6,548 bases of DNA from an uncultured Mycoplasmatota bacterium (GCA_900553045.1 USBW01000041.1:1-6548), one strand, 5' to 3'; shown: positions 1-5,814, counted from the stretch's first letter. Made by a program: numbers and translations. Notes: generated from the sequence alone by a model not told the origin.

Positions 1-7
1 ATAGCAT

Positions 8-583
8 ATGGAGATAGAACAATTATATCAAGAAGTAGCAGTGCGCTTAGCTAATCTTTTTATCAGTTCCAAACAACTAGAAGTCGTAAATGGCATAATT
101 GGAATGGTAAATGAAGAGGCAATGACAGAAAGAAAAAAGATCGTTAAGATGGTTAGACAATATAATAATCTTATTATTAAAAGTTGTACTTTAGAAGACT
201 TGACAACTTTAAGGAATAAAATAGATCGCCAAAATCACGACAATTTAAAGCTATCTAGTTTTAATAATAGAATTTATCTTTATTTTCTTGAGGTGTTAAC
301 TTTGACTTCTGCCAATCAAGAGGGCGCTCATCCAAGCAATTTGATCAATTTGAACAGCATTGATAACTTTTTTAAAGAAATGGTCAATTTTAAATATGAG
401 GAAGTAATGGCCAATACCGATGAAGCAGTTGAAGATATCTTAAACTTTTATTTTAGTCTAATTGCTGAATTAAATTTGCTAATTAGAAATACCCCTATTT
501 ACGATCCGATGGTTTTAGAGAACATATACAATAATTTAGTTCCTAATCCTAATTCAGACATTGTCCGAAAATTAATTTTTTAG
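8..583 (+). CDS. Hypothetical protein, 191 aa, helical, unrecognised
   Basis: I do not recognise this protein and assign no function. Its composition (many Leu, Ile, Asn, Glu and Lys; little Gly or Pro until the C-terminal tail) suggests a soluble, mostly alpha-helical protein. I see no signal peptide, membrane segment, cysteine cluster or nucleotide-binding motif. The N-terminal half up to about residue 70 is rich in charged heptad-like stretches, and the C-terminal part (about 120-165) is acidic and hydrophobic. The ATG at 8 is the first start after an in-frame TAG at 2-4, so the gene is very probably complete, although the ribosome binding site would lie off the window edge. It ends at TAG 581-583. 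About 100 nt separate it from ackA, and a probable promoter lies in that gap, so it is probably not in the ackA operon. Codon use matches the AT-rich genes that follow. I am confident that it is coding, but not about its role. Confidence 0.75.
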   Translation: MEIEQLYQEVAVRLANLFISSKQLEVVNGIIGMVNEEAMTERKKIVKMVRQYNNLIIKSCTLEDLTTLRNKIDRQNHDNLKLSSFNNRIYLYFLEVLTLTSANQEGAHPSNLINLNSIDNFFKEMVNFKYEEVMANTDEAVEDILNFYFSLIAELNLLIRNTPIYDPMVLENIYNNLVPNPNSDIVRKLIF

Positions 584-653
584 TTGATCAAAAGCTTTTT
601 TAAAATTTGCCAACAACTTTTATAGATAATAACTAGCGAAAAGCATTAGTTTG

Positions 654-662
654 TGATATTAT
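654..662 (+). promoter_or_regulatory. Putative extended -10 promoter for ackA operon
   Basis: TGATATTAT at 654-662 fits an extended -10 element (TGn followed by TATTAT at 657-662). An overlapping TATATT at 660-665 is a second candidate. The -35 region about 17 nt upstream (634-639, TAGCGA) matches TTGACA poorly, as is tolerated with an extended -10. The predicted RNA start near 669 leaves a leader of about 16 nt before the ackA ATG. This is inferred from sequence match only. Confidence 0.45.
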
Positions 663-673
663 ATTACTAGAAA

Positions 674-680
674 AGAGGGA
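674..680 (+). promoter_or_regulatory. Ribosome binding site of ackA
   Basis: AGAGGGA ends 4 nt before the ATG at 685. It supports that ATG, which begins the canonical acetate kinase N-terminus MKVLSVNAGSSS. Confidence 0.6.
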
Positions 681-684
681 TAAG

Positions 685-1869
685 ATGAAAGTATTATCAG
701 TAAATGCCGGCAGTTCATCATTAAAGTTTAAAATGTTTGAAATGCCAGAGAAAAAAGTTTTAGTTTCAGGATTATTTGAAAGAATAGGAATTTCTGGAAG
801 TTGTTACACTATTAAAATAAATGGTGAAAAAATTAAAAAGGAAGCGCCACTAAAAGATCATAAAGACGCAGTTAAGATTTTAACTGAGGAATTAATTGCT
901 TATAAAGTTATTGATTCCTTAGATGAAATAAAAGCTGTTGGCCATCGTATGGTTCATGGAGGAAGCGTTTATGCTAGTTCAGTGATTATTGATGAAGATG
1001 TTAAAGCTAAGGTAAAAGAGTTAATACCTTTGGCACCTTTACACAATCCTGCTAATTTAATTGGAATTGAAGCTTTTGAAAGTATGGTTCCAAATGCAGT
1101 TAATGTTGGTGTTTTTGACACTGCTTTCCATCAGACAATGGACGAGGCAGCTTATCTTTATCCAGTTCCTTATGAATGGTATGAAAAATATGGTGTTAGA
1201 AAGTATGGCTTCCATGGAACAAGTCATCAGTATGTAGCTAACCGCATGAATGAGATTCTAGGAAGAACCGATACTAAGTTAATTACTTGTCATATAGGTA
1301 ACGGTGGTAGTATCAGTGCAGTTTTAAATGGTAAGTGTATTGATACTTCAATGGGCTTTACTCCTAATGCTGGTATTATGATGGGATCACGTTCTGGAGA
1401 TATTGATGCTAGCATTGTTGGTTACATTATGGAACAAGCAAAAATGGATGTCAAAGCTGTTGATAACGCTTTAAATAAAGAAAGTGGTTTACTTGGTATC
1501 AGTGGCATCAGCAGTGATTCTCGTGATATTGAACAAGGTATTGAAGAGGGTAATGCAAGATGCAAACTTGCCCAAGAGATGTATATAAGAAGAATAGTTG
1601 CTTATATTGCACAGTACTATGTTTTATTAGGGGGAGCAGATGCAATTGTCATGACAGCAGGTGTTGGTGAAAACGCTATTGCTGTTCGTAAAGCAATTAT
1701 TGATCGTTTAGCAGTTTTAGGTATCAAAATTGATGAAGAACGCAATAATATAAGAGGAGAAGAAACATTAATTTCCAGTGATGACTCTACTGTTAAAGTC
1801 TATGTCATTCCAACTGATGAGGAATTAATGATCGCTTGTGATACATATAATTTAACTTTAACAAAATAG
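685..1869 (+). CDS. ackA: Acetate kinase
   Basis: Acetate kinase interconverts acetyl phosphate + ADP and acetate + ATP in the cytosol. In fermenting bacteria it makes ATP together with phosphotransacetylase (not in this window). The 394-aa length is normal for the family, and the ASKHA-fold active site is visible: N7 in NAGSSS, R88 in GHRMVHGG, H120 in PLAPLHNP, D145 in VFDTAFH, H177 in FHGTSH, the nucleotide-binding TCHIGNGGS at 201-209, R236 in GSRSGD, and the acidic pair E379/E380 near the C-terminus. These correspond to the catalytic and substrate residues described for the Methanosarcina enzyme. No essential residue is missing. It heads an operon: the phosphoesterase gene starts 12 nt after its TAG. 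Codon use is strongly AT-biased (22 of 28 Leu are TTA) even though this enzyme is usually highly expressed, so the bias reflects the genome rather than expression level. Identification is close to certain. Confidence 0.97.
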   Translation: MKVLSVNAGSSSLKFKMFEMPEKKVLVSGLFERIGISGSCYTIKINGEKIKKEAPLKDHKDAVKILTEELIAYKVIDSLDEIKAVGHRMVHGGSVYASSVIIDEDVKAKVKELIPLAPLHNPANLIGIEAFESMVPNAVNVGVFDTAFHQTMDEAAYLYPVPYEWYEKYGVRKYGFHGTSHQYVANRMNEILGRTDTKLITCHIGNGGSISAVLNGKCIDTSMGFTPNAGIMMGSRSGDIDASIVGYIMEQAKMDVKAVDNALNKESGLLGISGISSDSRDIEQGIEEGNARCKLAQEMYIRRIVAYIAQYYVLLGGADAIVMTAGVGENAIAVRKAIIDRLAVLGIKIDEERNNIRGEETLISSDDSTVKVYVIPTDEELMIACDTYNLTLTK

Positions 1870-1881
1870 AAAGTGGTTGTT

Positions 1882-2856
1882 ATGAATAAAACTTTGTATA
1901 AGCAAATATTTAAGACAATTAAAAGTTTTCAAAACATTGTAATTGCAAGGCACATTGGTGTAGATCCTGATGCCATGGCCAGTCAGATGGCCTTAAAGCG
2001 TTCCATTGAAGAAACTTTTAAAGATAAAAATGTCTATGCGGTAGGTAATGGGACTATTCGTTTTAATTACATGGGTAAACTAGACAAAAATGTCGATTTT
2101 TCTAAAATTGATAATATTTTGTTAATAGTAGTTGATACGCCAGACCGCAAAAGAATCGATTTAGGAGAACTTAATCACTACGAAGCTAGTATTAAGATCG
2201 ATCATCATCCTTTTATCGAAAAGACCTGTGATATTGAATATATTGATGATAGTAAATCAAGTGCTTCAGAAATGATTTATGATATGATCTTAGAAACAAA
2301 GATGGTTATTAATAAAGAAATAGCTAACTTGCTTTTCTGTGGTATTGTCTCAGATACTAATCGCTTTTTGTTTAATAATGCTAAGGCTACGACCTTTCAA
2401 TCAGTAGCTGAGATGATCACTAATTTTGATCTTGATATTACTAAAAATTATCAAAACTTATATAATCGTCCATTTTTAGAGATGCAACTTTTGGGTTATA
2501 TGGCCCTTAATATGCAAATAACTCCTAATAAAGTTGGCTATATTAAAGTTGCTAATGAAATAATTTCTAAGTATCAAGTTGATACTGTCTCTTGTGGTAG
2601 TTTGATCAATGAATTTAATTATATTGAAGAAATTTTAGTTTGGTTGACCGCTACTGAGGATTTGAAAAATAATTGTATTAGAATTTCTATTCGCTCACGC
2701 GGTCCAGTTATTAATAAAATAGCAGAACACTACAACGGTGGAGGTCATCGTTTAGCAAGTGGTGCCAGGGTTAGTACTTGGGAAGAGGTTGACTCTTTAA
2801 TAAAGGAACTAGATAAGGTGAGTCAAGCATATCTTGAAAGTGAGGAGGTTAAATGA
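1882..2856 (+). CDS. nrnA: DHH/DHHA1 phosphoesterase, NrnA-type oligoribonuclease/pAp phosphatase
   Basis: This is a DHH-family phosphoesterase of the NrnA/MgpA type. NrnA degrades very short RNA (nanoRNA), and often pAp or linear cyclic-dinucleotide products such as pApA, in the cytosol; the substrate here is inferred from family membership. With the ATG at 1882 the protein has 324 aa, the usual NrnA length. Metal ligands are visible in order: H24, D28 and D30 in the HIGVDPDAMAS motif, D85 in VVDTP, the D-H-H triad at 107-109, and D158 in GIVSDT. The C-terminal DHHA1 substrate-binding domain carries the GGGHRLASG motif at 286-294. An upstream in-frame GTG at 1873 lacks a ribosome site, while the ATG at 1882 follows GAAAGTGG, so I chose the ATG. 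It is cotranscribed with ackA upstream, and its TGA overlaps the engB ATG (ATGA at 2853-2856), implying translational coupling. It could instead be a GdpP-like relative, but GdpP carries N-terminal membrane, PAS and GGDEF domains that are absent here. Confidence 0.85.
   Translation: MNKTLYKQIFKTIKSFQNIVIARHIGVDPDAMASQMALKRSIEETFKDKNVYAVGNGTIRFNYMGKLDKNVDFSKIDNILLIVVDTPDRKRIDLGELNHYEASIKIDHHPFIEKTCDIEYIDDSKSSASEMIYDMILETKMVINKEIANLLFCGIVSDTNRFLFNNAKATTFQSVAEMITNFDLDITKNYQNLYNRPFLEMQLLGYMALNMQITPNKVGYIKVANEIISKYQVDTVSCGSLINEFNYIEEILVWLTATEDLKNNCIRISIRSRGPVINKIAEHYNGGGHRLASGARVSTWEEVDSLIKELDKVSQAYLESEEVK
2842..2848 (+). promoter_or_regulatory. Ribosome binding site of engB inside nrnA
   Basis: GAGGAGG lies inside the last codons of the phosphoesterase gene, 4 nt before the engB ATG at 2853. 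It fixes that start and, with the ATGA stop-start overlap, suggests coupled translation. Confidence 0.7.
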
Positions 2857-3446
2857 AAATAACTAGTGCAGAACTGATTGTTAGTGCTGTAAGAAGAAGC
2901 CAATATCCTTTAGATAATAGACCTGAGTTTTTGTTAGTAGGTCGAAGTAACGTTGGCAAAAGTAGTTTTATCAATACTTTAGCTAACAGAAAAAAGTTAG
3001 CACGTACATCTTCAACACCAGGTAAAACTAGAAACTTAAATTTTTATCTGATCAACCGTGATTTTTACTTCGTTGATGTACCAGGCTACGGTTATGCGCA
3101 GATCAGCAAAAAAGAACAAAAAAAGTTTGCTCTATTAATCGAAGATTATCTAGAAAAACGCGACAATTTAAAAAGAGTCTACATGTTGGTTGACTTTCGT
3201 CATAAACCTAGTGATGACGATATCCAGATGTACCAATTCTTAAAATATTACAAGTTACCAGTTACCATCATTGCTACTAAATTGGACAAAGTCGTTAAAA
3301 ACAAAAGAGAAAAATGCAAAAAGGTAATTCTAGATACTTTAAAACTAGAAGAAGGCGATAAACTTATTCCTTTTTCTAACATTACTAAAGAAGGCCGTGA
3401 CGCTGTTATTAGTGAATTAGAAGACTTAGTTTTAGAAACACTCTAA
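2853..3446 (+). CDS. engB: Ribosome biogenesis GTP-binding protein EngB/YsxC
   Basis: EngB (YsxC/YihA) is a cytosolic TrmE-Era-like GTPase needed for late assembly of the 50S ribosomal subunit, and essential in many bacteria. The 197-aa length is typical. The G motifs are all visible: G1/Walker A GRSNVGKS at 30-37, the switch I region with TSSTPGKTR at 52-60, G3 DVPGYG at 75-80, G4 TKLDK at 142-146, and a G5-like FSN at 174-176. No extra domain or truncation is seen. The ATG overlaps the TGA of the phosphoesterase gene and follows a strong GAGGAGG site. It is the last gene of the ackA-nrnA-engB unit, with a terminator hairpin that begins inside its 3' end. In many Firmicutes engB follows clpX/lon; here it sits beside acetate kinase, so the neighbourhood differs although the protein is ordinary. 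Confidence 0.96.
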   Translation: MKITSAELIVSAVRRSQYPLDNRPEFLLVGRSNVGKSSFINTLANRKKLARTSSTPGKTRNLNFYLINRDFYFVDVPGYGYAQISKKEQKKFALLIEDYLEKRDNLKRVYMLVDFRHKPSDDDIQMYQFLKYYKLPVTIIATKLDKVVKNKREKCKKVILDTLKLEEGDKLIPFSNITKEGRDAVISELEDLVLETL

Positions 3447-3455
3447 GTCTTTTTT
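3421..3455 (+). terminator. Intrinsic terminator overlapping end of engB
   Basis: AAGACTTAG at 3421-3429 pairs perfectly with CTAAGTCTT at 3443-3451 (9 bp, 13-nt loop), extendable by a G-U and an A-U pair. A six-T run at 3450-3455 follows. The engB stop codon (3444-3446) lies inside the 3' arm. The stem has only three G-C pairs, so strength is uncertain. Confidence 0.65.
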
Positions 3456-3457
3456 CA

Positions 3458-3475
3458 TACAATAAACTAGGTGAT
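3458..3475 (+). promoter_or_regulatory. Possible -10 element and GGTGAT ribosome site for the 167-aa gene
   Basis: TACAAT at 3458-3463 comes right after the engB terminator and is followed 6 nt later by GGTGAT at 3470-3475. AGGTGATC at 3469-3476 is complementary to the 3' end of 16S rRNA (anti-SD GAUCACCUCC), which favours the GTG at 3479. The -35 match is poor. If used, the transcript would begin at about 3470 with a leader of about 9 nt. The same arrangement occurs before dnaB. Confidence 0.35.
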
Positions 3476-3478
3476 CAT

Positions 3479-3982
3479 GTGAAAGTTAAAAATAGCGATA
3501 ATAAAATAATCATTTATCTTCAAGAGCAACTAGAATTTAACAACAAAAGTATTAAAAAAGTTTATGAAGAGCGCATCAAAGAAATCATGTTAAAATTAAA
3601 AAAGCGTTATCGCGAGAACTTAGCTGGCTTTTACGAGGCCCATCTTTATGAGAATAAAAAATATGGTTATATAGTAGAACTAGAAAGAGAACAAGAAATA
3701 GATCTTTTTCCTGATCTGATCGATTTGAAACTGACCATTAAAGAAGATGAAGATTTCTTGATGGAATGGGAAGACTACTTTTTAATAAAAAATAAACCTA
3801 AAGTCTACTATGCTGATCAAAAATACTACACTTATCTTGATGATTTTACTAAAGATGAGCTTTTAAATTATAACGAACATTATCAAATATTATATGGTAA
3901 GGCAAAAGATAGTAAAACAAAAAAATTAAAACTTTTGAGTAGAAATAATTTCCATAAGAAATGTCAAAAATATATAGGGTAA
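3479..3982 (+). CDS. Hypothetical protein, 167 aa, Lys/Glu/Tyr-rich, unrecognised
   Basis: I do not recognise this family and assign no function. The product has 167 aa and is rich in Lys, Glu, Tyr and Asp. A basic helix-prone segment lies at about residues 24-47, an acidic stretch at about 70-105 with several E and D runs and WEDYF, and a basic C-terminal tail from about 142 on (many Lys, one His, one Cys). No membrane segment, signal peptide or known catalytic motif is visible. The start is the GTG at 3479, because it follows a good AGGTGATC ribosome site; an ATG at 3477 overlaps it in another frame and meets a stop at once. It stops at TAA 3980-3982, 37 nt before dnaB. Lying between a ribosome-assembly GTPase terminator and a replication-initiation gene, it may be transcribed with dnaB, but each gene also has its own -10-like element. 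Codon use matches its left-hand neighbours. Confidence 0.75.
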   Translation: MKVKNSDNKIIIYLQEQLEFNNKSIKKVYEERIKEIMLKLKKRYRENLAGFYEAHLYENKKYGYIVELEREQEIDLFPDLIDLKLTIKEDEDFLMEWEDYFLIKNKPKVYYADQKYYTYLDDFTKDELLNYNEHYQILYGKAKDSKTKKLKLLSRNNFHKKCQKYIG

Positions 3983-3997
3983 AATAGTATTTTATAG

Positions 3998-4015
3998 TAT
4001 AATATTCTTGGTGAT
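3998..4015 (+). promoter_or_regulatory. Putative -10 (TATAAT) and GGTGAT ribosome site for dnaB
   Basis: A perfect TATAAT at 3998-4003 is followed 6 nt later by GGTGAT at 4010-4015 and an ATG at 4020. No good -35 is seen 16-18 nt upstream (TAGGGT at 3975-3980), and there is no TGn extension. The predicted RNA would start at about 4010, giving a leader of about 10 nt that begins with the ribosome site itself. The ribosome site is better supported than the promoter. Confidence 0.45.
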
Positions 4016-4019
4016 AGAA

Positions 4020-5294
4020 ATGGTTCTTCCTGCAGATAGCTACGTTGTTTTTAATAAGAGTATTATAACAGAAATCGATAAAAAAATACTTATTGATCTT
4101 TATCAACCAATAGTTGGAAATAAGGCAGTATCCTTATATCTGACTCTTTTTCATGACCTTGAAAGATCAAATATCATCAGTAAAATGTATACTCACCATC
4201 ACTTACTTAGTGCTATGCAACTATCGCTTGAAGAGATCAAAACTGCTTGTGAAAAATTAGAAGCGATTGGTCTTTTAAAAACTTATTTAAAAAAAGATAG
4301 CATTAATAATTATATTTACGTTTTGTATTCACCGCTTTCTGCAAGTGAGTTTTTCTCCCACCCGATCTTAAATGTAATTTTATATAATAACGTTGGTAAA
4401 GCTGAATATGAAAAACTGGTGGAATCCTACAAGATTCCTAGAATCAACTTAAAAGACTATGAAGATATTTCTAGCTCCTTTGATGAAGTCTTTATTACAG
4501 TACCTAATAATTATTACATTACTAATGAAGACATTATCAAAAAAAATAAAAATGATCTAGAATTTAAAAATGGTATTGACTTTGAATTATTAATTTCTGG
4601 TCTTAATAGTAAGATTATCAATGAAAGAGCTTTTACCAAAGAGGTACGTTACTTAATTGATAGTCTATGTTATCTTTATAATATTGATGTTTTAACTATG
4701 CAAGATCTTATTAAAAGTAATTTGACTGCTAGAGGAACGATCGATAAAGAAGGCTTGCGTAAAGCTGCTAGAAGTTATTATCAATATGAAAACAAAGGCA
4801 ATCTTCCAAGCCTTGTCTACTCTAAGCAACCGGAACATTTAAAAAGTCCAACTGGTGATCCCTCTAAAAAAGCTAAGATGATCTATACGTTTGAAAATAC
4901 TAGCCCTTATCAATTTTTAAAGTCTAAAAATAAAACTGGCAAAGTTATTACAAGAGAAATGAATTTAATAGAAAGTCTCTTAGTTGACTTAAAATTGATG
5001 CCAGGAGTAGTTAATGTCTTATTAGATTATGTTCTTAGGGTAAATGATCAAAAGTTAAATAGAACCTACGTTGAGACGATTGCTAGTCATTGGAAAAGAC
5101 TTGGGATTGAAACGGTTGAAGAGGCGATGCAAGCTTGTATTAAAGAGTTTAATAGAAGAAACAAAAAATTCAAAGAAACTAAGAAAACTGAACAGATTGT
5201 TCCTGAGTGGTTCGATAAACCAGTTACTCAAAAGGAACTTAATAAAGAACACGAAGAGGAACTAAAAAATATTTTGAAGGATTATAGTGATTAA
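4020..5294 (+). CDS. dnaB: Replication initiation/membrane attachment protein DnaB (DnaD/DnaB family)
   Basis: This is the Gram-positive DnaB replication initiation protein (not the E. coli-type helicase). It acts with DnaD and the loader DnaI to place the replicative helicase at oriC and at restart sites. The N-terminal DDBH1 winged-helix region spans about residues 1-150, with the family patterns DLYQPIVGNKAVSLYL (26-41), HHHLLSAM (59-66) and LEAIGLLKTYL (80-90). A linker follows, and the C-terminal DDBH2 (DnaD-like) domain at about 310-385 holds MPGVVNVLLDYVL (327-339) and the YxxxIxxxW motif (Y350, I354, W358) linked to DNA binding. The tail has the familiar VPEWF segment. The 424 aa are near the usual 450-470 of Bacillus DnaB. 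I chose the ATG at 4020 over in-frame TTG 4008 and GTG 4011 because it follows GGTGAT at proper spacing. In Bacillus dnaI follows dnaB; here an RNHCP gene takes that position. Confidence 0.88.
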   Translation: MVLPADSYVVFNKSIITEIDKKILIDLYQPIVGNKAVSLYLTLFHDLERSNIISKMYTHHHLLSAMQLSLEEIKTACEKLEAIGLLKTYLKKDSINNYIYVLYSPLSASEFFSHPILNVILYNNVGKAEYEKLVESYKIPRINLKDYEDISSSFDEVFITVPNNYYITNEDIIKKNKNDLEFKNGIDFELLISGLNSKIINERAFTKEVRYLIDSLCYLYNIDVLTMQDLIKSNLTARGTIDKEGLRKAARSYYQYENKGNLPSLVYSKQPEHLKSPTGDPSKKAKMIYTFENTSPYQFLKSKNKTGKVITREMNLIESLLVDLKLMPGVVNVLLDYVLRVNDQKLNRTYVETIASHWKRLGIETVEEAMQACIKEFNRRNKKFKETKKTEQIVPEWFDKPVTQKELNKEHEEELKNILKDYSD

Positions 5295-5295
5295 G

Positions 5296-5604
5296 ATGGA
5301 AAGTAAAAAATTTCAAATGCGTGATGAAGAGTTTATTTGTGAAAATTGTGGGGCAACTGTTAAAAGACTTAACTATACTGCTAGAGACCATTGCCCTTAC
5401 TGTCTATATTCAAAACATGTAGATGTAAATCCTGGTGATAGATTGTCAGATTGTCATGGCTTATTAAAACCAGTTGGGATAACGAAAAAGAAAGATAAAC
5501 TCCAGATAGTTTACATTTGTGAAAAGTGTAAAGAAAGTAAAAGAAATATTGTCGCAGTTGACGACAACTCTGAAAAAATAATAGAGTTAAGTGTTGTAAA
5601 GTAA
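5296..5604 (+). CDS. RNHCP domain zinc-ribbon protein
   Basis: This is a small protein of the RNHCP family, named for its conserved motif, which reads RDHCP here (residues 30-34). The molecular role of the family is not established; a zinc-bound, possibly nucleic-acid-contacting fold is inferred. Candidate metal ligands are C15 and C18 (CENC), C33 and C36 (HCPYC), H41 in SKHVD, C53/H54, and a C-terminal pair C75/C78 (CEKC). The family core SKHVDVNPGDR at 39-49 is intact, and the length of 102 aa is typical. The ATG at 5296 lies 1 nt after the dnaB stop and is preceded by AGTGAT at 5286-5291, the same spacing as GGTGAT before dnaB. An in-frame GTG at 5287 (105 aa, overlapping dnaB by 8 nt) sits at good distance from GAAGG at 5276-5280 and is a real alternative. 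It is cotranscribed with dnaB and ends just before a terminator. Codon use is that of the AT-rich left part. Confidence 0.85.
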   Translation: MESKKFQMRDEEFICENCGATVKRLNYTARDHCPYCLYSKHVDVNPGDRLSDCHGLLKPVGITKKKDKLQIVYICEKCKESKRNIVAVDDNSEKIIELSVVK

Positions 5605-5633
5605 AAAGTAGATAATAATTTTTTTAAATGATT

Positions 5634-5660
5634 AAAAATGTTGCAGTTGCAACTTTTTAT
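5634..5660 (+). terminator. Intrinsic terminator after RNHCP gene
   Basis: GTTGC (5640-5644), loop AGTT, then GCAAC (5649-5653) make a 5-bp core hairpin followed by TTTTTAT (5654-5660). An upstream A-run (5635-5638) can pair with T 5655-5658 across one T-T mismatch, extending the stem. It closes the dnaB-RNHCP unit. The stem is short, so efficiency is uncertain. Confidence 0.6.
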
Positions 5661-5676
5661 TACTCCTTAAATAGGG

Positions 5677-5682
5677 TATAAT
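5677..5682 (+). promoter_or_regulatory. Isolated TATAAT, possible promoter of the AT-rich left part
   Basis: This is a perfect TATAAT just after the terminator, but no -35 lies at 16-18 nt (TTTTTA at 5654-5659). If the sequence is contiguous it would be a second start upstream of the rplU leader. If there is an assembly join, it may belong to an unrelated gene of the left-hand genome. Confidence 0.3.
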
Positions 5683-5701
5683 AAAAATGTCAAAAAAACT
5701 A

Positions 5702-5730
5702 TTGACAGAACAGTAAGTCGCTGTTATGAT
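5702..5730 (+). promoter_or_regulatory. Consensus SigA promoter for rplU-prp-rpmA
   Basis: A perfect -35 TTGACA at 5702-5707 and a near-perfect -10 TATGAT at 5725-5730 are separated by exactly 17 nt, with an A-tract (5692-5698) just upstream that could act as an UP element. The predicted start is near 5737, at the beginning of the L21 leader. This is the strongest promoter in the window, as expected for ribosomal protein genes. Confidence 0.85.
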
Positions 5731-5736
5731 AATCGA

Positions 5737-5808
5737 GTATGCCGCACAAAGAGGTTAAAGAGCTTCAGTTTCAGAACAGGAGCCACCGAATTTGGCGAGT
5801 AAATAATT
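5737..5808 (+). ncRNA. L21 leader-type 5' UTR regulatory RNA
   Basis: The untranslated leader between promoter and rplU has the conserved look of the Firmicutes ribosomal protein leader upstream of L21: a GCCGCA segment (5741-5746), GAGGTTAAAGAGCTT (5751-5765), and GCCACCGAATTTGGCGAG (5782-5799). In the last, GCCA (5782-5785) can pair with TGGC (5793-5796) around a 7-nt loop. CACC at 5784-5787 can alternatively pair with GGTG at 5813-5816, which covers part of the ribosome site, so a switch controlling translation is conceivable. Such leaders are thought to be bound by a ribosomal protein for feedback control. Recognition is from memory of the conserved blocks, without a covariance model search. 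Confidence 0.7.
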
Positions 5809-5814
5809 AGGAGG
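5809..5814 (+). promoter_or_regulatory. Ribosome binding site of rplU
   Basis: A perfect AGGAGG sits 8 nt before the ATG at 5823. It decides the start: the in-frame GTG at 5814-5816 overlaps this site and cannot be the initiator. Confidence 0.8.

Noticed and set aside
584..600. Terminator after the 191-aa gene
   Set aside because: TTGATCAA and AAAAGCTTTT are short palindromes, but no stem with a loop and T-run of convincing strength forms.
1873..1881. GTG start for the phosphoesterase gene
   Set aside because: It has no ribosome site upstream and begins 3 nt after the ackA stop; the ATG at 1882 has a site and gives the usual N-terminus.
2853..2862. UGA read as tryptophan (Mycoplasma code)
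   Set aside because: All visible Trp codons are TGG and the TGA at 2854-2856 ends the phosphoesterase at the expected length, so the standard bacterial code fits. Read-through would add only two codons, so this one site alone is weak evidence.
4008..4019. TTG or GTG start for dnaB
   Set aside because: Both overlap the GGTGAT ribosome site that serves the ATG at 4020.
3849..4106. Minus-strand frame of 85 codons
   Set aside because: It lies opposite the 167-aa gene and dnaB, has a low-complexity Tyr/Phe/Ile-rich translation typical of AT-rich antisense, and has no ribosome site or family match.
5055..5265. Small frames of 64-65 codons on both strands inside dnaB
   Set aside because: They lie entirely within the conserved DDBH2 region of dnaB; their Lys/Arg- or Phe/Ser-rich translations look like frame shadows.
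5687..5716. Tiny reading frame MSKKLLTEQ between the terminator and rplU
   Set aside because: It has no ribosome site, starts too close to the TATAAT at 5677-5682 and runs through the rplU -35 box. At most it could be the first codons of a truncated gene left of a false join.
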